64,000 nt of DNA from Sepioteuthis lessoniana (GCA_963585895.1 OY757916.1:23955336-24019335), one strand, 5' to 3'; counted from the stretch's first letter, positions 21,725 to 33,183 are shown. The notes: generated by a model from the sequence alone, not told the origin. Translations and numbers: made by a program.

Positions 21725-22960
21725 TTTGGTTTGGTTGGTTGGTTGGTTGGTTTGGTTTGGTTTGGTTTGGTTTTATGGCATATGTTGCTATTAATACTGG
21801 GAGAATATTCATTATTGGTGGGGAAGTTTATCCCAGCATAACACTTTGGCAGTCAGACTGATGTTCAACACCTTTTTACCTACATTGTATTATACTTTTG
21901 TTAATATACTTTATTTCATGTAAACCCGAGTTTGTGTCTTTCGTACGGACCCTTTTCTGATACACAACAGTTATTCAATGCCAAATACTTTTTATGCATA
22001 TTTATTAAATATATAGGATTTTTTTTTTGTGGGGGTGGGTTATGTCATATCAATCATTGTAGGTTATTTAATGCTAAATCTTCTTTCCACATTTTGTATC
22101 AAAAATACTGAATTTGGTTTGGTTTTGTTGAAACAAATATCAATCATTGTAAGTTAATCATTCTACCTTTTAGTTATGGCATATCAATCATTGTAGGTTA
22201 TTTTATGCTGAATCCTCTTTTAGCAAATGTATTAAAAATATAGGATTTGGTTTGGTTTGGTTTGGTTTGGTTTGGTTTTATGTGATATCAATCATTAGAG
22301 ATTATTTAATGCCAAATCTTTTTTATGCATATATATTAAATATCTTGGATTTGTTTTTTGTGGGGTTTTATGTCATATCCATCATTGAAGGTTATTTAAA
22401 GTCAAATCCTTTTTATGCATATATATTAAATACAGAGGATTTGATTTGGTTTGGTATTATGTCATATCAATCAGTGGAGGTTATTAAATGCCAAATCCTT
22501 TTTATGCATATATATTAAATATAGAGGATTTGATTTGGCTTGGTTTTATATCATATTAATCAGTGGAGGTTATATAATGCAAACTGCTTTTTAAGCATAT
22601 ATATTAAATATATAGGATTCATTTCTTTCATCAATCATTGTAGGTTATTTAATGCTAGATACTCTTTATACATATACATTAGATACATATGATTTGTAAA
22701 CATAAGTCAACAAATATTTCCAAGTCAGCCATTTTTTTATGCACAGTTATATGATCAAACAGTTCTATTTCAAACAATTCAATTTTACATTAGTCGTTTG
22801 TCTGCATTCATTGTAAATGTAAAACAGTTCTATTTGACCCAGAGATAAAAACCCTACCAGGTGCTATCACTCAGAGTAGATCTGGGGGCCATGGCAATAA
22901 GGGATTACTATTCTCCAAAGATTACTATTCTCCAAAGCTCCTGCATTACTGAAAAGCAAA
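21725..22960 (-). repeat. SINE-D with an expanded 3' tail array
   Basis: The head remnant is at 22850-22960 and the body at 22740-22850. The tail unit (GGTTTGGTTTTATGTCATATC, then AGGTTATTTAATGCC, then ATGCATATATATTAAATA) is repeated about eight times between 21770 and 22690 with a spacing of about 85-100 bp and substantial divergence. One unit is broken by the L3 LTR-like element. Confidence 0.85.
21783..21969 (-). mobile_element. LTR-like element, family L3, copy b
   Basis: 187 bp with TGTTG...CAACA ends inside the SINE-D tail. Its minus strand aligns with 38574-38759. No target duplication is visible and about 13 bp of the SINE tail are missing at the site, so the insertion was not clean or was later rearranged. 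Confidence 0.65.
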
Positions 22961-22964
22961 GTAC

Positions 22965-23603
22965 TGATAATCAAAACTCCATGGAATTCTGCACCCTAGA
23001 ACAAATGTTAATACAAGAAGACCAAATAAATGCTGAGTTAATAAAGAAAATCATGTCTGAAAAGAAGACTATATAACCATCCCTCAGAAACCAAAGTTAG
23101 AAAAAAGTTAAGGTAGAAAACCAAAATGGTAAACAAATTAATCACAAATATCCCGACAGGCAACATCACTGAATTCAATGAGCCAATTTATGCAGGAGCA
23201 AAACAAGTTGATGATAAAAACTGGGTCCTTCTAGGGAACCTGAACAGAAATACAAAATTTTTATGGGAAATTAGGCTAGAAGTACAATTAAAGAAACTGT
23301 GACAACAAGCAAAAACACTAAGAAAGGAAAAGCATGCAAGGATGAAAAGACCAAAACAAAACAGCAAAGTTTCATGATACAACTTGTAGAGATGAATCAA
23401 AAGACATTGGAAAAAGAAGAACAGTAAAAAGATATGGAGACAGACTCAAGCAATACAAGCAAAACAGAATATTCCCAAATAACAAAAGAAAATTCTACCG
23501 ACAAGAAAGTGGGGAATGCATGGAAACAAACCAACAACAGGATGCAAAAGAAGCAGAACCATACTGGAGCAAAATATGGGAATGAAAAGAACATAACTTA
23601 AAG
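22965..23603 (+). pseudogene. R2/NeSL-type LINE, N-terminal side of the ORF, decayed
   Basis: In broken frames the plus strand gives MEFCTLEQMLIQEDQINAEL, then NIPTGNITEFNEPIYAGAKQ, NRNTKFLWEIRLEVQLKKL and AKTLRKEKHARMKR. I recognise these, from memory, as the region upstream of the reverse transcriptase core in a LINE family common in invertebrate genomes. There are stops after most blocks. The core itself is absent: the sequence stops where the RTE-like fragment begins at about 23604. The C-terminal part resumes near 24025. Confidence 0.65.
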
Positions 23604-23931
23604 GTCATCATCATCATATTGTGCCGCTTGCATGGATATCCCTGACCCTCTCTCGCCATTTCTCCCTATCGTTCATTGCCTCCAGCAGGTCTTTAGAACT
23701 ACATCCCATATCCTCACATAGATGCTGTTTGTCTGTTTGAGCTGGTCGTCCTGCTTTTGCTAGGCCATATGTAGGGGTCCATAGGAGTACATCACTTATG
23801 AGCTTGTCTCTGCTTCTCCAGCAGTGTCCTGTGTGTCTGGTTCGTCTAACTTGGATAGTTTTCGTGATGGGAGGCAGGTGGCCGTATAGTTGGTACTTTG
23901 TTAGGTGTTGCTGCCAGGACTTGTTCAAGAA
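23604..23931 (-). pseudogene. RTE-like LINE, 3' end fragment
   Basis: The minus strand encodes NKSWQQHLTKYQLYGHLPPI, then TRHTGHCWRSRDKLISDVLL, then AGRPAQTDKQHLCEDMGCSS and REKWRERVRDIHASGTI, the C-terminus of the RTE-like family. The terminal repeat (TGATGATGA on the minus strand) is at 23604-23616. It lies in the gap of the R2/NeSL-type LINE. Confidence 0.85.
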
Positions 23932-24423
23932 TGGATAAATAACATAAAAATGGAATAACAAGAGCTTATAGATGCACCTGAGGTGGATATACACATGGAA
24001 TCGCCCCGAAAAATACTGGTGAAAAACTCACCAAAACCAAGACTTAGCTAAGGAAAGGAAATCTTAAGAGAGAAACTGAATCCTTTCTAACAGCAGCACA
24101 AAACAGTGCCTTAATTATATTAAAGAGAAAATCAATAATATCTAACAAAATAGCATGTATAGGTTATGCTGTAATCGAGATAAAATGATAAATCAACTAA
24201 TAGGTGAATGCTGCAAACTATTGCAAAAGGAGTATAAGCCTAGGAACAACTGAGTGTGGAAGGTGATCCACTGGGAATTATGCAAGAAATTAAAATTTAA
24301 CCATTCAAACAAATGGTATATGCACAAACCAGAATCTATCTTACAGAATGAGATGTATAAAATTCTACAGAATTTTCAGATACAAACAGATCACCTACTC
24401 CTAACCAGAAGACAAGACCTTAT

Positions 24424-24717
24424 CATATTTACCCACCCCTCCGCTCAGGCAGGATATGATACAAGGTCAATTTTTCAAGCGGAGTTTAACAGGTTTAAAT
24501 TCAGAGTTTTCCTTCTCCTAGACTAGTTGCCTCACCAAGGCTGAAGAACCTAGTCTGCCCTACTATTTACCCATAGCTGGAGGGAGAATAATTGGATTCA
24601 TACCTTTTTCAAGGGTATTAGTGCTATGTGAAATGCAATCAGTCTCGTCGAGGATTTGAACTTGTGTCGCCGTGTCCATTTTCAGCGACCATAACCATTA
24701 CACCACGGGCACCTCCA
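24424..24717 (-). repeat. SINE-B, full-length, perfect 18-bp target-site duplication
   Basis: Flanked by CAGAAGACAAGACCTTAT at 24406-24423 and 24718-24735. The duplicated bases are coding sequence of the host LINE (QKTRPY in one frame, RRQDL in the LINE's own frame), so the insertion postdates the LINE. Confidence 0.93.
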
Positions 24718-24789
24718 CAGAAGACAAGACCTTATGATAATTAAAAGAGATAATGCTGTACAGTGGATTTTGCCATCCTAACATATCTG

Positions 24790-25255
24790 GCCCAGTCGGA
24801 TAGAGCTGTAGAATACATCAACTGCCTTCCTACTGTGGGGTAAATCTCTCTCCATGAGTGTCCTGGGTATGACACTAAACAATCTGATGGTGACGCTCCA
24901 GTAATGCTGGAGCTTTGTGGAATGCAGAGTAACCCTTTATTGCCATTGCTCCCAGGTCCACTCTGGCCCGGAGTGATAGTATCTAATAGGGTCCTATCTA
25001 TGGATTGAATAGAACTAAACAGTGTTGTTATGCTAAACTAAATTGTTTGAAATAGAACTGTTTTTACATTCAACCATGTGTAAAGAAAAGGCTGTACTCA
25101 TGCTAAACTGGATTGTTTGAAATAGAACTGTTTTTGACATTTAAACTGTGCACTTATGTTAAACTGAATTGTTTGAAATAAAACTGTTTATATGTATAAA
25201 ATTGGATTTGGCATTGAATAACCTACAATCATTGATATGCCATAAAACCAAACCA
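24790..25255 (+). repeat. SINE-D, full-length, inside the fossil LINE
   Basis: Head CTGGCCCAGTCGGATAGAGC, both head modules, two body repeats, tail stem, and AAAACCAAACCA. The flanks AACATAT (24780-24786) and AATATAT (about 25255-25261) look like a short mutated target duplication. Joining the flanks gives VDFAILTYHRVK, as in the LINE family. Confidence 0.88.
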
Positions 25256-25793
25256 AATATATCACAGAGTGAAAATCAATGCAAATGAAAACAGAGACAA
25301 GTACTTAGACCTTGACAGAGAACTAAGAAAGCTGTGGAACATGAAGGTGATTGTGATACCATTTGTTGTTGTGTGTGTGTGGAATGGTCTCCTTAGGCTT
25401 AGAAAGGGGCATGGAAGAATTGGTAATCAGAGGAAAGATCAAGAACATCCAAAGTGCAGCACTGTTAAAACCAGCCAGAATTTAGCAAAGAATCCTGGAG
25501 ATCAGTGTAGACTTGGTGTCACTCAGACTCCAGTGAAAGACCATCAGCTAATGCTTGTGTTAAAAACCAACAAGTAGTATAATAATAAGAATAATTATTT
25601 TTATAGTTGTCAAGAGCTTTACACAAAAAAACAACAAAAATATAAAACAAAACTAACACAACTTCAGGCTTCCTGGTTAAAAAAAATATTTATAAGACTC
25701 ACTAACCTTGTATCCTTGATATTTTTTGCTATGTCTGTATGATTTGTATTTATTAACTTAAATCACATGATCTTCATTCATGAAACCTGTGTG

Positions 25794-26301
25794 TGTTGCA
25801 TACTCATGATGAGGAAGAATGATCATAATAAAGATGAAGGAATAGGTATGACACTTCTTTATAAAATATGTCTCTTAATTCTTTCCTTGAGTTGAAGCTT
25901 CTGTAGTGTGTAGGAGAGAGACAGAGACTGAGAGATAACAACAGAATGCCATATTGACCCATAAACTCCTCCTTAACCATGTTGCACTTTCATATTCAGG
26001 TCCATACATCTTCTCTTCCCTAATGAGATATACTCAACTGGGGGCCACCTATGGGCTACTTGGCCCCATGGCATCCACTCGCCAACTGCTGTCTGCAAAA
26101 TCCAGACTGCTTGTTTATCACATGGACATCAGCATATATCATTTTACAATGTCTACGCATTGTTCTTCCGGCCTTGACTCACAAGATCTTCTTTGATTCC
26201 CATTCACCACTTATTTTCCGGTTGTTTATATAGTTGTGTTCTGCAATCACTTTGTTTACACAGTTGGAATACCTGGCTCTGTCAAGGGTCACTATACAAC
26301 A
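25794..26301. mobile_element. Solo LTR, family L1, copy b
   Basis: 508 bp, TGTTGCATAC...CTATACAACA, flanked by TGTG at 25790-25793 and 26302-26305. It lies at the 3' end of the R2/NeSL-type LINE remnant. The ORFs at 25954-26233 are inside it and are not genes. Confidence 0.82.
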
Positions 26302-26500
26302 TGTGTCTTTACATTTGCAAAATCATGTGGAAGTAATAATTATAAACTGATTCAAATTCATGTGAACTATATTCACATTGACTTTGTGTTCAAGTTGATG
26401 TTTTCTCAATTAATGAGAATTAATTAATTAATTTATATTGTAATATTAAAATAAGACTGAATGTTTATATAAATGTACTTACTAGTTTTAAAGAATAACT

Positions 26501-26755
26501 ATTGGTCTAATGTGTAGAGTGTTCACCAATGGTCCAGAAGATTGGGGTTCAATCCCAGGTCAAGTCATACCAAAGACTCAAAAGATGGTACTTAATGCCG
26601 GCTTGCTTAACACTCAGCATTATAAGTTAAGGATCAAGGGCAAAGTGGAGCAATCCAGGGGAAGGAATAGCGCCTTCCCTTCACTTTGGTGTAGTCGCTA
26701 TTGAAAAGGTAACCTTCAGGTCACCCTCGACTAAGGTTGCCAACTTTACTTACTT
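26501..26755 (+). repeat. SINE-C, full-length
   Basis: Head TATTGGTCTAATGTGTAGAG, B-box-like GGGGTTCAATCCC, the AGTCATACCAAAGACTCAAA block, and 3' end GTTGCCAACTTTACTTACTT. Confidence 0.9.
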
Positions 26756-28019
26756 ATATTTGGTTATATAAATTATGAAAATATGGGTTATCCCCACCAC
26801 CAACATTTTGTACTCAAAAGAGCAAGTACTGGAAATAGGGAGCAATCATACAGCGAAAAGCAAAAATAATAGGTGAAGGAATTCCTTCACAGATGAGACA
26901 ACAGGTCTGATTGATATGGCCCATCAGCCAAATATGTTGGCTGTCTGGCTCTTGCTAAGTTGGCAAACCAACATGTGGACAGACATTTGAACCCTACAGA
27001 AACCAACCGATAGTGGCCCTTTTAAACCAACAACCCGAAAGAACCAGAAACATGCATATAAAAAAGAAAAACAGGATATTCAGACACACAGATAAAAGTT
27101 CACTCATAAATTTAAAATTGTCCGCACTTGCCTATTGATTGGTAAAAGAATATGTTTTTAACAACCCATTTGTGCCTCAAATATAAAAGTGTTTGAAAAT
27201 CCACTTGTGTTGTGTATTCTTTCTGACATCCTATATGGGGGAGTTGTTAAATTTTCAATAAAATCCCATAGAGCTTGAGCAAGTCTTTCAGCTTTTTAGA
27301 TTGATTGCATTACAATTGAAGAGCTGAATAAGACACCTATGAAAATATTATAACTCTATATATACTTGAACCCACTTGACAGTAAAATAATCAATTTTTA
27401 TTGGATATTGATCTATTGACTTAACCAGTCTACTGAGATCAACAACAAAAGTAGCAAGACAGCATTACAAATCTGAAATTAAAACCAATATGTGCTTAAT
27501 GTACTGTATTGATTGATCTTATTTAAAAAAAACATGTAATAGATATGAAAACAGAAATGTCTCATTGATGTTGTTTTTCATTTAAGGAAAAAAGTTGAGG
27601 TAAGTTATAAAGAATATTAATAATTTCCGAAATTATGAAAAAAAAAAAATGAATTCGATTTTTTTTTTTTGTTTGTGTTCGGTGAAAACATTATTCCTTT
27701 AAGGATAAATATATTGGGGATATAAATGTAAACTTAGAAAATTTTATTGATGATAATTCTATAATTGATAACAATATTATGAGCTGCCGAAATGGTTTTT
27801 AGAGCCATCAGTGTCCAATGGTAATTAACTTTGCTTATCAGAGAACTTTTAACAAATAAGACTAGTTAGTTATGCCTGGCCCAATGCATAAAAGTTTTTA
27901 TTCTATGGCAATGCTTCTAGATAACTTTGTCATTTGATCCTTCAGTCACTGATTTAGACAGAAACTACAAATTGTCGTAGAATACACTTCCATTAATCTT
28001 AATTATATAATACTCCTGG
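26756..28019. other. Unrecognised AT-rich DNA
   Basis: No family recognised over about 1.2 kb. It holds scattered A and T runs (27640-27672) but no long frame. Confidence 0.5.
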
Positions 28020-28320
28020 GAGATCCTCCAGACTACATTCTGTATTAGCACAGAGCTATTGTATATATGCAACCAGGAGTATTATATAATTATACACTTC
28101 TATTAATCATATATAACATACACGTCTATTAATTGTATTATATAATTATAAATTTCTATTAATCTTAATTATATAATACTCCCGGGAGATCCTCCAGACT
28201 ACATCCTGTATCAGCAAAGAGCTATTGTATATAGGTTCTAGCTTGTTGTCTGACCTTTGCTCGTCCATGTGAAGTAGTCCACAGGAACATATCACTTATG
28301 AGTTTGTCCTTACTCTTGTC
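28020..28320 (-). pseudogene. RTE-like LINE scraps, duplicated
   Basis: The segment ATCCTCCAGACTACATYCTG plus the flanking TTAATTATATAATACTCC occurs at 27994-28072 and again at 28160-28238. It matches the LINE's extreme C-terminal coding region. 28255-28316 continues it and nearly repeats 29104-29165. Confidence 0.7.
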
Positions 28321-28425
28321 CCTGAAAGGAGTTTCATCCTCCCTTACACCTTGGTGTAGTAGCTATTGAAAAGGGAGCCTTTGGGTTGCTCTCTACTACA
28401 ATCACCAACTTTACTTTCCATCGTA
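28321..28425 (+). repeat. SINE-C, 3' third only
   Basis: TGGTGTAGTAGCTATTGAAA through CACCAACTTTACTTT. Directly abuts a LINE scrap. Confidence 0.75.
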
Positions 28426-29105
28426 TAATATGATGATATTTCTTGCGTTTAAGAGAATCAATTTAAATGATTGGGGATAAAAACACAATTCAGAATGGTC
28501 TTCAATGAAAAGATATGACGTGCATCAATTTTTGTTATTGCTTTGATGCTATTTATCCCATGTAGAGCCACACAGATTTCATGACTGAAGATCATGTATG
28601 ACGGTGTATTGTTATTGGTTGAAAAGGGCATTAGCATGAGAGGATATAGACTCAATACTCCAAAGAACATGTCTCTCAACCATTCTTTTTTCAATAACCA
28701 GTCAAATGTTGTAATGGAGAGGAATTGGTTAATATGCAGAGGTAGGAAATTTGTATACAGATTTAGTCTTATAGATGAGCATAAGTAAGTTTTTCTGCTT
28801 GAAATTGGTCTTAGGTTCAGAATATCTCATTTTACTTGACTAGTTTGCCAATAGGATATGACACAAGGTCAATTTTTTAGTGGAGTTTTAAATGGTTAGA
28901 ATTCAAAGTTTTCCTTCTCCAGGATCGGTTGCAGTGCGACTGCTATATGAAATACCAACTGCTTCATACAGGACTTAAAACTGGGTCACCGTGGCCATTT
29001 TTTTAAATGCTGAGCATTATACAAGGAATGCCTCGAATATATATATATATATATATATAGTGAATTCAATAAGTTTACAGACTTTTTTTGTACAGGCATT
29101 TAAAA
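28426..29105. other. Unrecognised DNA, SINE-B scrap and mariner end
   Basis: 28426-28846 is unrecognised. 28847-29023 is a minus-strand SINE-B with an internal deletion. 29041-29060 is (TA)n. 29061-29104 (TTCAATAAGTTTACAGAC through GGCATTTAAAATT) matches the 5' end of the mariner at 42.8 kb. Confidence 0.65.
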
Positions 29106-30402
29106 TTACTCGTCCATATGAAGTGGTCCACAGGAACATATCACTTATGAGTTTGTCCTTACTTCTTCAGCTGTGGCCCACATGTCTGATTCATCCAACT
29201 TGGATAATTTTTGTGATGAGTGGTAGGTGTCCATACAGCTACTTCCTTGCAGAGTGCTGCCTCCAGGACTTGTTCAGAACAGCTCACAGTATTCTTGTGT
29301 AATTGCCATCAAGGTTTTTCTCCATACATTTAGTTAGCATTAGTTCTCATCTATGTGGTGCATACATATTGCAGTATCGACATGACTGCTGCTTGGAAAA
29401 ACTGTGTTTTATCTTATCAGTCAGGTCTGACTTCCATCTGACTGATAGTCTATCGATAGCTGTCAATGCCTTTGCTAGTTACATGTTGATGTCATTCTCG
29501 GTTGATGAGACACAGCTTCCTAGGTAAGTGAACTTGACCACTAGTTTCAAAGGACCACCCTTTAGTGTGGCGATGCCACCTCTTTGATTAAAGCACATGT
29601 ATTCCATCTTGTCTGCTTTAACATGTAGGCATATGACACCTGCTGCTTGTTCCAGATTGTATAGCAGGGATTTGGCTTGGACGGTGTATTTGCTAGAAGT
29701 GCTATGTCATTGGTATAGTCTGCATCAGTAATAGTTTGTGCGGGGTATCTTCTATTTCTTTCCTTTGCCAGCTTGAAACCATTTTCTTTCATTAAATCAA
29801 TAGATGTTCTAAGCATGCAGTCTAGGCAGATAATAAACAGGTATGGGGCTAATGTGTCTCCTTGTAGCACAGCTGTTACAATGTCGAAGTAGTCTGTCTT
29901 TATCCGGTGAGTGGACTTTTACTTTCATGTTTTTACATCGCATCATTATGGCTGTGATGGTTTCTTTGAGTAGACCATAGGTGAGAAGAATTTGCTCCAT
30001 CTTCCTTCTGTGTATGGAATCAAATGCCTCGAAGAAGTCGACAAATAATATTGTAGCCTCAAGGTTTTTTGCATGTACACCTAGAATTTGACGGATAGTC
30101 AAAATTGTGGATCAATTTCTGGTTCTTCGTATTTTCTCAGTTTTTGGTTCTATGCAGTTGCATAGTAGAGCATTGTAGATCTTGGCTGCTATGGATGCAA
30201 GGGTTATAACTCAGTTGTTCTTGGCTATTCCGAGATCACTGTTCTTAGGGAAAAAGCGGATGCATCTCTTTGTCCATCTGTCTATTGTGTTTTAGTTATA
30301 TATGGCATAGCTGTATGTTGTCACATTCCCTGGCCTTCAATACTTCTGTGGGTATTTCATCAAGACCTGCTGCTTTCCTATTTTTAATTTTTCTGAAACA
30401 AT
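29106..30402 (-). pseudogene. RTE-like LINE reverse transcriptase, longest copy, inactive
   Basis: Reading from 30402 downward: KIKNRKAAGLDEIPTEVLKA, then NSDLGIAKNN, then motif A as ILFVDFFEAFDSIHRRKMEQ, then QGDTLAPYLFIICLDCML, then the catalytic box as ADYTNDIALLANT (box at 29706-29717), and finally CHTW-like C-terminal blocks to about 29106. The usual YADD is YTND here, so the first metal-binding aspartate of the box is asparagine. Several frameshifts separate the blocks. The 5' end is truncated at about 30402, and the endonuclease domain is absent. Confidence 0.88.
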
Positions 30403-30438
30403 TCATTTATTTACCAATCCTATGAAATAAAAACAAAA

Positions 30439-30602
30439 TTTAGCATTGAATAGCCGACAAGGTTTGATATACCATTAAATGAAATAACCAACTAACCTTT
30501 CCCAGAGGCATTTGTATGAAGTGAAATACCAAATGCACTGTCTAGAACTTGAACTCAGACCACTAAGTTTATTTCCTCCAACAACTACTGCTACACCACC
30601 CA
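30439..30602. repeat. SINE-A tail and SINE-B head scraps
   Basis: 30439-30486 is a plus-strand SINE-A tail (TAGCATTGAATAGCC through ATACCATTAAAT). 30490-30602 is a minus-strand SINE-B head (GAACTTGAACTCAGACCAC). Confidence 0.6.
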
Positions 30603-31189
30603 TATATTCATATAAAATCATAGAAAAGTGAATGAAAAAAATATGAAATTCTATAAGAACAGAAAACTGTCTATTCTTTTCAAATGAATTTCAATTTTAA
30701 TCTGGTATTTGAGGACAAATGAAAAATGCAAATAACCCCTATTAATCTGATTCTGCTATTTAGCTGTCTCATATGAAATATTGGATTTTAACAGGGAAAA
30801 GTAAAACAATATTTTTAAATAAAAAAAAAATTATTTTAATCAAAATCTGCATCATAACTCGTCAGCACATTTTGCAAACATAATATGAACGTAATGATTC
30901 CTTTTTATAGAATTTCTTTGAAATGGCTGTTTTTGATTTCTTAGTCTTTTATTTCGTCAAAAAAGCTCAAAATGTTCAAAAGTTAATAAATTCATTTAGA
31001 AAATGTTAAGTAAAGGTGACAGATCAGTAAAATTTTATGCTGTCAAAATTTTTTTTACGTGAATGAGTCTTTTGCAACAAATTTGTTTGAGCAAGTTTAT
31101 GTCACGGACACATGGTGCATCACTTCACTCTATGAGTTATTTCAAATCCTCATAGAGAAACATGCAATATAGTCTAATTCAAGAACTAA
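30603..31189. other. Unrecognised AT-rich DNA
   Basis: No gene or repeat recognised. Confidence 0.45.
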
Positions 31190-32590
31190 TATATGACAAG
31201 ACTGAAGAGGACTCTAAGACTATCGAACGAACAAAAAACATTTGGTATACAAAAAGTGAATGTGCAGTTGATGAGATAGTTCTAGAAAATTCTCTTGAAC
31301 TGCAAAGACCTTGACAATCAGGTATGGTCAGGTAAGTCTAAAACTGTGGATTCAGATGTTTTACTCTCAAAAGATCAAATGCCTCAAGACATTTCTCTTT
31401 GGTTGCAAGGATCTTGACAATCAGGCAAGGCCACTTAAATCTTATAATATGGATACTGATTTGTACTTTCAAAAGATCACAGGGTTTTAAGAAATTTCTC
31501 TTGGGTTGCAAGGATCTTGATAATCAGGCAAGACCACTTAAATCTTATACTGTGGATACTGATTTATACTCCCAAAAGATCACATGGTTTTAAGAAATTT
31601 CTCTTGGGTTGCAAGGATCTTGATATTCAGGCAAGGCTACGTAAGTGTAAAACTGTGGATTCTGATTTATACTCTCCAAAGAACAGATGACTCAAGAAAT
31701 TTCTCTCAGGTTGCAAGGGCCTTGACAATTAGACAAGGCCAGGTGGATCTAAAACTATGGATTCTGATGTTGTACTCTCAAAAATCAGATAGCTCAGGAA
31801 ATTTCTCTTGGATTGTGCGGACATTGACAATCAGGCAAGGCTACATAGGTCTTAAATTGTGAATTCTGATGTCGTACTCTGAGCCTTTAAGACAAAACTG
31901 TGGATTCCGAATTGTACTCTCAAAAGATCACATTTTCAAGAAATTTCTCTTGGGTTGCAAGGATTTTGACAACCAGGAAAGGCCTGAAGGTCTAAAGCTG
32001 TGGATTTTGATTTTTACTCTAAAAAGATCACATTGTTAAAGAATTTTTCTTGGGTTTCCAGGACCTTTACAATCAGGCAAGGTCAGATAGGCCTGAAACT
32101 GAGGATCCTGATTTATGCACACAAAACATCAGATGGCTCAAGAAATTTCTGTTGGGTTGGGAGGACCCTGACAATCAGGCAAGGCCACATAGGTCTAAAA
32201 CTATGGATTTCAACGTTGTACTCTGAAAAGATCAGATGGCTCAAGAAATTTCTGTTGGGTTGGGAGGACCCTGACAATCAGGCAAGGCCACATAGGTCTA
32301 AAACTGTGGATTTCAACGTTGTACTCTGAAAAGATCAGATGGTTTAAGAAATTTCTCTTGCGTTGCAAGGACCTTGACAATCAGGCTAGGTCAATTAGGT
32401 CTAAAACTGCAGATTCTGAAGTCACACTCAAATCTTTTGCGACAAATCTAACAAGTATCATTCAGGGAATATCAGATAAGCATGGCATCTCACAGTCCAG
32501 TGTGGCTTGTTACCTTCATGGATTTGGTAAAAACACTCAAAGCCAATATAATGTGCCTCATGTTACCAAAATATTCCCAAATTTTTGACT
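31190..32590 (+). pseudogene. Mariner-like transposase N-terminus with an amplified segment
   Basis: Upstream of the array (31255-31320) frames give VNVQLMR and LLNCKDLDNQ. Downstream of it (32400-32588) comes RSKTADSEVTL, then SIIQGISDKHGISQSSVACY, then VPHVTKIFPNF. Together they match the N-terminal part of mariner-type transposases: the end of the first helix-turn-helix, an RSGRPKTVDSE-like linker, and a second helix-turn-helix. Between the two lies the 103-bp array derived from this same stretch. No catalytic domain follows. Assignment is by recalled family pattern. Confidence 0.6.
31290..32425. repeat. 103-bp tandem array, about 11 units
   Basis: Units are marked by GACAATCAGGCAAGGCC. 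Marker positions are 31313, 31416, 31519, 31622, 31724, 31826, 31968, 32068, 32170, 32273 and 32376. Spacing is 100-103 bp except one interval of 142 bp, which holds an extra partial unit. 103 is not a multiple of three, so the frame changes at every unit and the open frames across the array are not a protein. Most units can form a CCTTG/CAAGG hairpin. Confidence 0.92.
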
Positions 32591-33183
32591 TGCCTTAATA
32601 ATAACTGTTCAAATTTTGTAATGGAAAATAATTAGTTCATCTCCATTGTTTTGGTCCTGATCTTTTAGTTATGTGATTAATTTCCTTACAGTTGGAGTCC
32701 ACTGTGAATGAGTTCCTTGGTGGAAAAAATATTAGTAGATTAATTCTTTTGTTGATCATGACACAGTGGTCTAACTACCAGACTTGGTAAATGGAGTTGG
32801 CGGCCATAAAGAACTATCATCTGTGAGGGTAGCGAGCTGTTTGAAAGGCAAAAAACAGATGCCATTGAGACCAGAAGGAGGCAATGTAAGCCCAGGGCAG
32901 ACTTATCTCATTTCTCAGAATCAATCATACGCCTCCAGTTTATCCAGTTAGATAGTATCACTACTGTCTTTCTACAAAAATGTTGACATAATATGTCATT
33001 ACCAAAGCCATCTGGGAAGAAAGACCAACAAAGTTTGATGCTCCATTGAAACCAAAAAAAAACCCTACCATACTAAGTGTTTCATGAAGCAATATATGAA
33101 ATTAAGATTTCATTTACCAGTAATATTACTGAATGGAAAAAAAAGTCAAGTTTACATTTTTTTAATCATTATAATTAAATCAT
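32591..33183. other. Unrecognised, possible diverged SINE-A
   Basis: About 32941-33060 has a weak SINE-A-like order (AGATAGTATCACTACTGTC, then ACCAAAGCCATCT, then GATGCTCCATTGAAACC). The remainder is unassigned. Confidence 0.4.

Larger units (their letters stand above)
24025..25790 (+). pseudogene. R2/NeSL-type LINE C-terminus, split by two SINEs
   Basis: Blocks in order: LKRETESFLTAAQN (about 24065), then WKVIHWELCKKLKFNHSNKW (24257 onward), then LLTRRQDLII ending at the SINE-B at 24424, repeated after it as RRQDLMIIKRDNAVQWILPS. The phrase VDFAIL then leads into the SINE-D at 24790 and resumes as HRVKINANENRDKYLDLDRE (25265 onward). In the family this part carries a zinc knuckle and a restriction-like endonuclease with an RxPD...D pattern. 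Here the knuckle cysteines are lost and RPDL reads RQDL. The family name is from memory. Confidence 0.68.

Noticed and set aside
31399-32588. Repeat protein or CRISPR-like array
   Set aside because: Units are contiguous and diverged with no spacers, and the 103-bp period breaks the frame. It derives from transposase sequence.
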